From the NCBI GenBank assembly GCA_041645005.1, contig JBAZQW010000117.1, positions 1 to 7,061 of the forward strand: a stretch of 7,061 bases of DNA, given 5' to 3'. The position numbers were made by a program, and so were the translations under genes. Source of the DNA: Pelotomaculum_B sp041645005 (GTDB lineage Bacteria; Bacillota; Desulfotomaculia; Desulfotomaculales; Pelotomaculaceae). Under the pieces are notes generated by a model. That model ran no database searches, was not told the DNA's origin, and saw only the letters and a list, made by a program, of their open reading frames with translations. Below, piece by piece: positions 5,332 through 7,061 of the stretch; position 1 is the first letter of the stretch, and each line of letters opens with the position of its first letter.

Positions 5332-6075
5332 ATGTTTAACCGGTTGCGCGAAGATATCCGGGTGGTTATGGCGCGGGACCCGGCGGCCAGGTCGGCCTGG
5401 GAAGTTGTTCTCTGCTACCCCGGGTTTCACGCCATACTGATGTACAGGTTGGCCCACAGGTTTTACGGCTGGGGCTGGTATGTTACAGCCAGGTTTATCT
5501 CTCATGTCGCCCGTTTTTTAACCGGGATCGAAATTCACCCGGGCGCAAAAATAGGGGAAGGCCTTTTTATCGACCACGGTTCCGGAGTGGTTATCGGCGA
5601 GACAACCGAGATAGGCAACAATGTCACCATCTACCAGGGAGTGACCCTGGGGGGCACGGGCAAGGAAAAAGGCAAGAGGCACCCGACCATAGGCGATAAC
5701 GTGGTGGTAAGCGTCGGCGCCAAGGTACTGGGCTCTTTTCCCGTAGGCGACAACTCCAAAATCGGCGCGGGGTCTGTAGTGTTAAAAGCAGTCCCCCCCG
5801 AAAGTACGGTGGTGGGAGTGCCCGGCAAAGTGGTAGCCCGGAACGGACAGAAGTTCATTCGTTCGGAAGATTACGAAATAGACCTGCGCCATGACCTGCT
5901 GCCGGACCCTGTGGCGGAAATGATCCTCTGCCTGCAGAAAAAAATCGACATGCTGGAAAGACGAATCATGCAGATGGAGCAAAATAATGGCCTGCCGGTG
6001 GAAACTGTCTGTGAGGACGGAACGATAAAGTGCGGTGAAGGCTGTCTTTTTGTTAAACAGGGAGCAGAAGGCTAA
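5332..6075 (+). CDS. cysE: Serine O-acetyltransferase with an unusual cysteine-bearing C-terminal tail
   Basis: CysE makes O-acetyl-L-serine from serine and acetyl-CoA, the committed step to cysteine. The 247-residue protein starts at ATG 5332 behind a near-perfect AAGGAGGT (5319-5326). A short helical N-terminal region (1-64, with RDPAARSAWEVVLCYPGFHAI) leads into the left-handed beta-helix of hexapeptide repeats (about 65-168). Catalytic residues are visible: DHGSGVVIGET with Asp81-His82, and KRHPTIGD with His117. The short N terminus is the Bacillus/plant-like form rather than the longer enterobacterial one. After the helix, residues about 193-216 are charged and leucine/methionine-rich and probably form a coiled coil. 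A tail then carries C227-x6-C234-x3-C238 and ends KQGAEG. It lacks the terminal isoleucine that classical CysE inserts into the CysK active site, so the usual CysE-CysK complex may not form here. The tail's role is unknown. Confidence 0.95.
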   Translation: MFNRLREDIRVVMARDPAARSAWEVVLCYPGFHAILMYRLAHRFYGWGWYVTARFISHVARFLTGIEIHPGAKIGEGLFIDHGSGVVIGETTEIGNNVTIYQGVTLGGTGKEKGKRHPTIGDNVVVSVGAKVLGSFPVGDNSKIGAGSVVLKAVPPESTVVGVPGKVVARNGQKFIRSEDYEIDLRHDLLPDPVAEMILCLQKKIDMLERRIMQMEQNNGLPVETVCEDGTIKCGEGCLFVKQGAEG

Positions 6076-6098
6076 GTCAATTGCGAACCCAAGCTTGT

Positions 6099-6120
6099 CT
6101 AAAAATATTCTAAAAATATT
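6099..6120 (+). repeat. 11-bp A-tract tandem repeat upstream of the metY promoter
   Basis: CTAAAAATATT occurs twice back to back (6099-6109 and 6110-6120). The A5 tracts are spaced one helical turn apart and lie about 24-45 bp upstream of the -35 hexamer. Phased A-tracts in this position bend DNA and can act like distal UP elements. The activity is inferred. Confidence 0.5.
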
Positions 6121-6143
6121 ATTGTGACCTGGACAAATTATTG

Positions 6144-6173
6144 TTGACAAAAGGGATTTGTTTCAAATATAAT
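6144..6173 (+). promoter_or_regulatory. Strong sigma-A promoter of the SAM riboswitch-metY unit
   Basis: Both hexamers match consensus: TTGACA (6144-6149) and TATAAT (6168-6173), with an 18-bp spacer. Transcription would start near 6180, leaving an AT-rich lead-in of about 37 nt before the riboswitch. A 6-bp inverted repeat, ACAAAT (6133-6138) and ATTTGT (6156-6161), flanks the -35 box and could be an operator, though it may be chance in AT-rich DNA. Confidence 0.85.
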
Positions 6174-6216
6174 CATACTAATTCTATAATATATATAGTA
6201 TTAATATAATATCTAA

Positions 6217-6323
6217 TCTTATCCAGAGAAGGGGAGGGCAGGACCCTATGAACCTTCGGCAACCTCAGAGCAGCGTGCCTGAAAGGTGCCAATTTCCGCC
6301 GGTGAGATACCGGAGAGATAAGA
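6217..6323 (+). promoter_or_regulatory. SAM-I (S-box) riboswitch aptamer
   Basis: This leader element binds S-adenosylmethionine and shuts off transcription of metY. The closing helix P1 is TCTTATC (6217-6223) with GATAAGA (6317-6323). Between them are the S-box conserved blocks in order: AGAGAAGGGGAGGG, then ACCCTATGAACC, CGGCAACC (6258-6265), GGTGCCAATTTCC (6285-6297) and a P4 hairpin CCGGT-GAGAT-ACCGG (6299-6313). The P1 3' strand can instead pair with the terminator's 5' arm: 6318-6325 (ATAAGAAG) is exactly complementary to 6345-6352 (CTTCTTAT), extendable with G-U pairs to about 6315-6327/6343-6355. So with SAM bound P1 forms and the terminator folds, and without SAM the antiterminator forms. 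It controls a methionine-pathway gene, as expected of the class. Confidence 0.96.
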
Positions 6324-6337
6324 AGGGAAGTTTATCA

Positions 6338-6367
6338 AAAACCTCTTCTTATTTTGGAAGAGGTTTT
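6338..6367 (+). terminator. Riboswitch-controlled intrinsic terminator before metY
   Basis: AAAACCTCTTC (6338-6348) pairs perfectly with GAAGAGGTTTT (6357-6367) around an 8-nt loop, and the sequence runs on as AATATT. The terminal T-tract is partly inside the stem. The 5' arm overlaps the sequence that pairs with the P1 strand of the riboswitch, which makes this the expression platform. A 72-nt stretch then leads to the metY start. Confidence 0.9.
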
Positions 6368-6439
6368 AATATTATGGTGGAACCAAACAGCACATAACGT
6401 TTTTTTCAGAGTAGATAATACGCAAAGGAGAGATGTCAC

Positions 6440-7061
6440 ATGACCACAAGGACTTCAGGCTTTGCAACACGGGCTGTTCACGCGGGGCAGCAAGCAGACC
6501 CAACCACCGGCTCGCGGGCGGTTCCCATCTACCAGACCACCTCCTATGTATTCAGGGACTCCGACCATGCCGCAAACCTTTTTGCGCTGCAGGAGCCAGG
6601 CAATATTTATACCAGGATCATGAACCCTACCACAGATGTTCTGGAGCAGCGGGTAGCCGCCCTGGAAGGCGGTGTGGGCGCTCTGGCAACCGCTTCGGGG
6701 CAGGCCGCGGAGTTTCTGGCCATCGCCAATCTGGCCGGCGCGGGGGACCACATTGTGTCTGCCAACAGTCTGTACGGCGGTACCTACAACCTTTTCAAAG
6801 CCACGTTGAGCCGGTTTGGTATAGGCGTTTCGTTTGTGGAGCCGTCTGATCCGGAGAATTTTCGCCGGGCGATCACACCTGACACGAAAGCATTGTACGC
6901 CGAGTCCAGCGGCAACCCGAAACTGGATGTTATAGATTTTCAGGCGCTGGCGGATATTGCTCATGAGGCCGGGATCCCGTTTGTTGTGGATAACACTGTA
7001 ACCACTCCCTACCTCTGCCGGCCGCTGGAACACGGGGCGGATATCGTAGTTCACTCCGCAA
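6440..7061 (+). CDS. metY: O-acetylhomoserine sulfhydrylase (MetY), 3' end outside window
   Basis: A Cys/Met-metabolism PLP enzyme (gamma family) that makes homocysteine from O-acetylhomoserine and sulfide, the direct sulfhydrylation route to methionine. The first 207 codons are present and the frame is open to the window edge. The start is ATG 6440, with AAAGGAG (6424-6430) nine bases upstream; an overlapping ATG at 6433 is out of frame and too close to the ribosome binding site. Motifs: FATRAVHAGQQADPTTGSRAVPIYQTTSY (8-36), IYTRIMNPTTDVLEQRVAALEGG (56-78, cofactor phosphate-binding Tyr57/Arg59), ATASGQAA (83-90), SLYGGTYNLF (110-119, cofactor-stacking Tyr112) and VVDNTVTTPYLCRPLEHGADIVVHSA (182-207, PLP-binding Asp184). 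The Schiff-base lysine should follow immediately outside the window. The insertion around 47-55 (NLFALQEPGNIY) and the 'SGQAA' and 'CRPLEHGAD' wording favour MetY over MetB, MetC or MetZ. The SAM riboswitch upstream supports a methionine-pathway role. Confidence 0.94.
   Translation, partial: MTTRTSGFATRAVHAGQQADPTTGSRAVPIYQTTSYVFRDSDHAANLFALQEPGNIYTRIMNPTTDVLEQRVAALEGGVGALATASGQAAEFLAIANLAGAGDHIVSANSLYGGTYNLFKATLSRFGIGVSFVEPSDPENFRRAITPDTKALYAESSGNPKLDVIDFQALADIAHEAGIPFVVDNTVTTPYLCRPLEHGADIVVHSA

Noticed and set aside
6376..6384. GGTGGAACC, matching the core of a T-box sequence, downstream of the riboswitch terminator
   Set aside because: A T-box must precede its own terminator and needs a large upstream stem with a specifier loop. 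The T-run at 6400-6406 has no hairpin before it, and the space upstream is taken by the SAM riboswitch. Probably chance.
6433..6849. ORF from ATG 6433, overlapping the metY start in another frame
   Set aside because: The ATG is only 2 bp from the AAAGGAG site, the product shows no recognisable motifs, and the frame from 6440 encodes a clear MetY protein across the same DNA.
1..7061. CRISPR array, prophage, toxin-antitoxin or defence genes
   Set aside because: No regularly spaced repeats, integrase, transposase or small paired genes were seen. All long frames are housekeeping sulfur, NAD or protease genes.

Overview
The window reads as chromosomal DNA of a low-to-mid GC, spore-former-type Firmicute, most likely an anaerobic clostridium of the Peptococcaceae (Desulfotomaculum/Pelotomaculum-like). 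The reasons are the AGGAGG-type ribosome binding sites, the use of GTG starts, TTGACA/TATAAT promoters, an S-box (SAM-I) riboswitch with a transcription-terminator platform, and an anaerobe-style gene set (FdhD, O2-sensitive NadA, Rrf2 regulator with Fe-S ligands). The genus is an inference from style, not from a search. All genes lie on the + strand.

Layout. Positions 1-340 hold the C-terminal PDZ domain of an HtrA/DegP-type serine protease, closed by a strong intrinsic terminator (356-392). Positions 393-583 are the control region of an Rrf2-family regulator: a 14-bp tandem repeat followed by a sigma-A-type promoter. Next come the Rrf2 regulator (584-1045), the formate dehydrogenase sulfurtransferase fdhD (1082-1882), a cysteine desulfurase nifS/iscS with its own promoter (1982-3145), and quinolinate synthase nadA (3152-4072). 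A 294-bp gap (4073-4366) follows with no credible gene. It holds an imperfect hairpin, a cluster of GGGGACA/TGTCCCC repeats and a GC-rich hairpin in the leader of the next operon. Then come cysK (4367-5293) and cysE (5332-6075). A 364-bp gap (6076-6439) carries an 11-bp A-tract tandem repeat, a consensus promoter, a SAM-I riboswitch and its terminator. The window ends inside metY (O-acetylhomoserine sulfhydrylase, 6440 to the edge).

How the genes fit together. This is a sulfur-handling neighbourhood. CysE makes O-acetylserine and CysK turns it into cysteine. NifS strips sulfur from cysteine as persulfide. Two plausible users of that sulfur sit beside it: FdhD, which passes sulfur to the molybdenum/tungsten cofactor of formate dehydrogenase, and NadA, which needs a [4Fe-4S] cluster. 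The Rrf2 protein has three cysteines spaced like Fe-S ligands and is well placed to sense cluster status and control the first group. MetY draws inorganic sulfur into homocysteine and is controlled separately, by SAM. All gene families are known, and no undescribed system is evident. The points most worth checking are the three-cysteine tail on CysE, the adjacent-cysteine variant of FdhD, shared motifs in the promoters of the Rrf2 group, and REP-like palindromes, one of which serves as a terminator.
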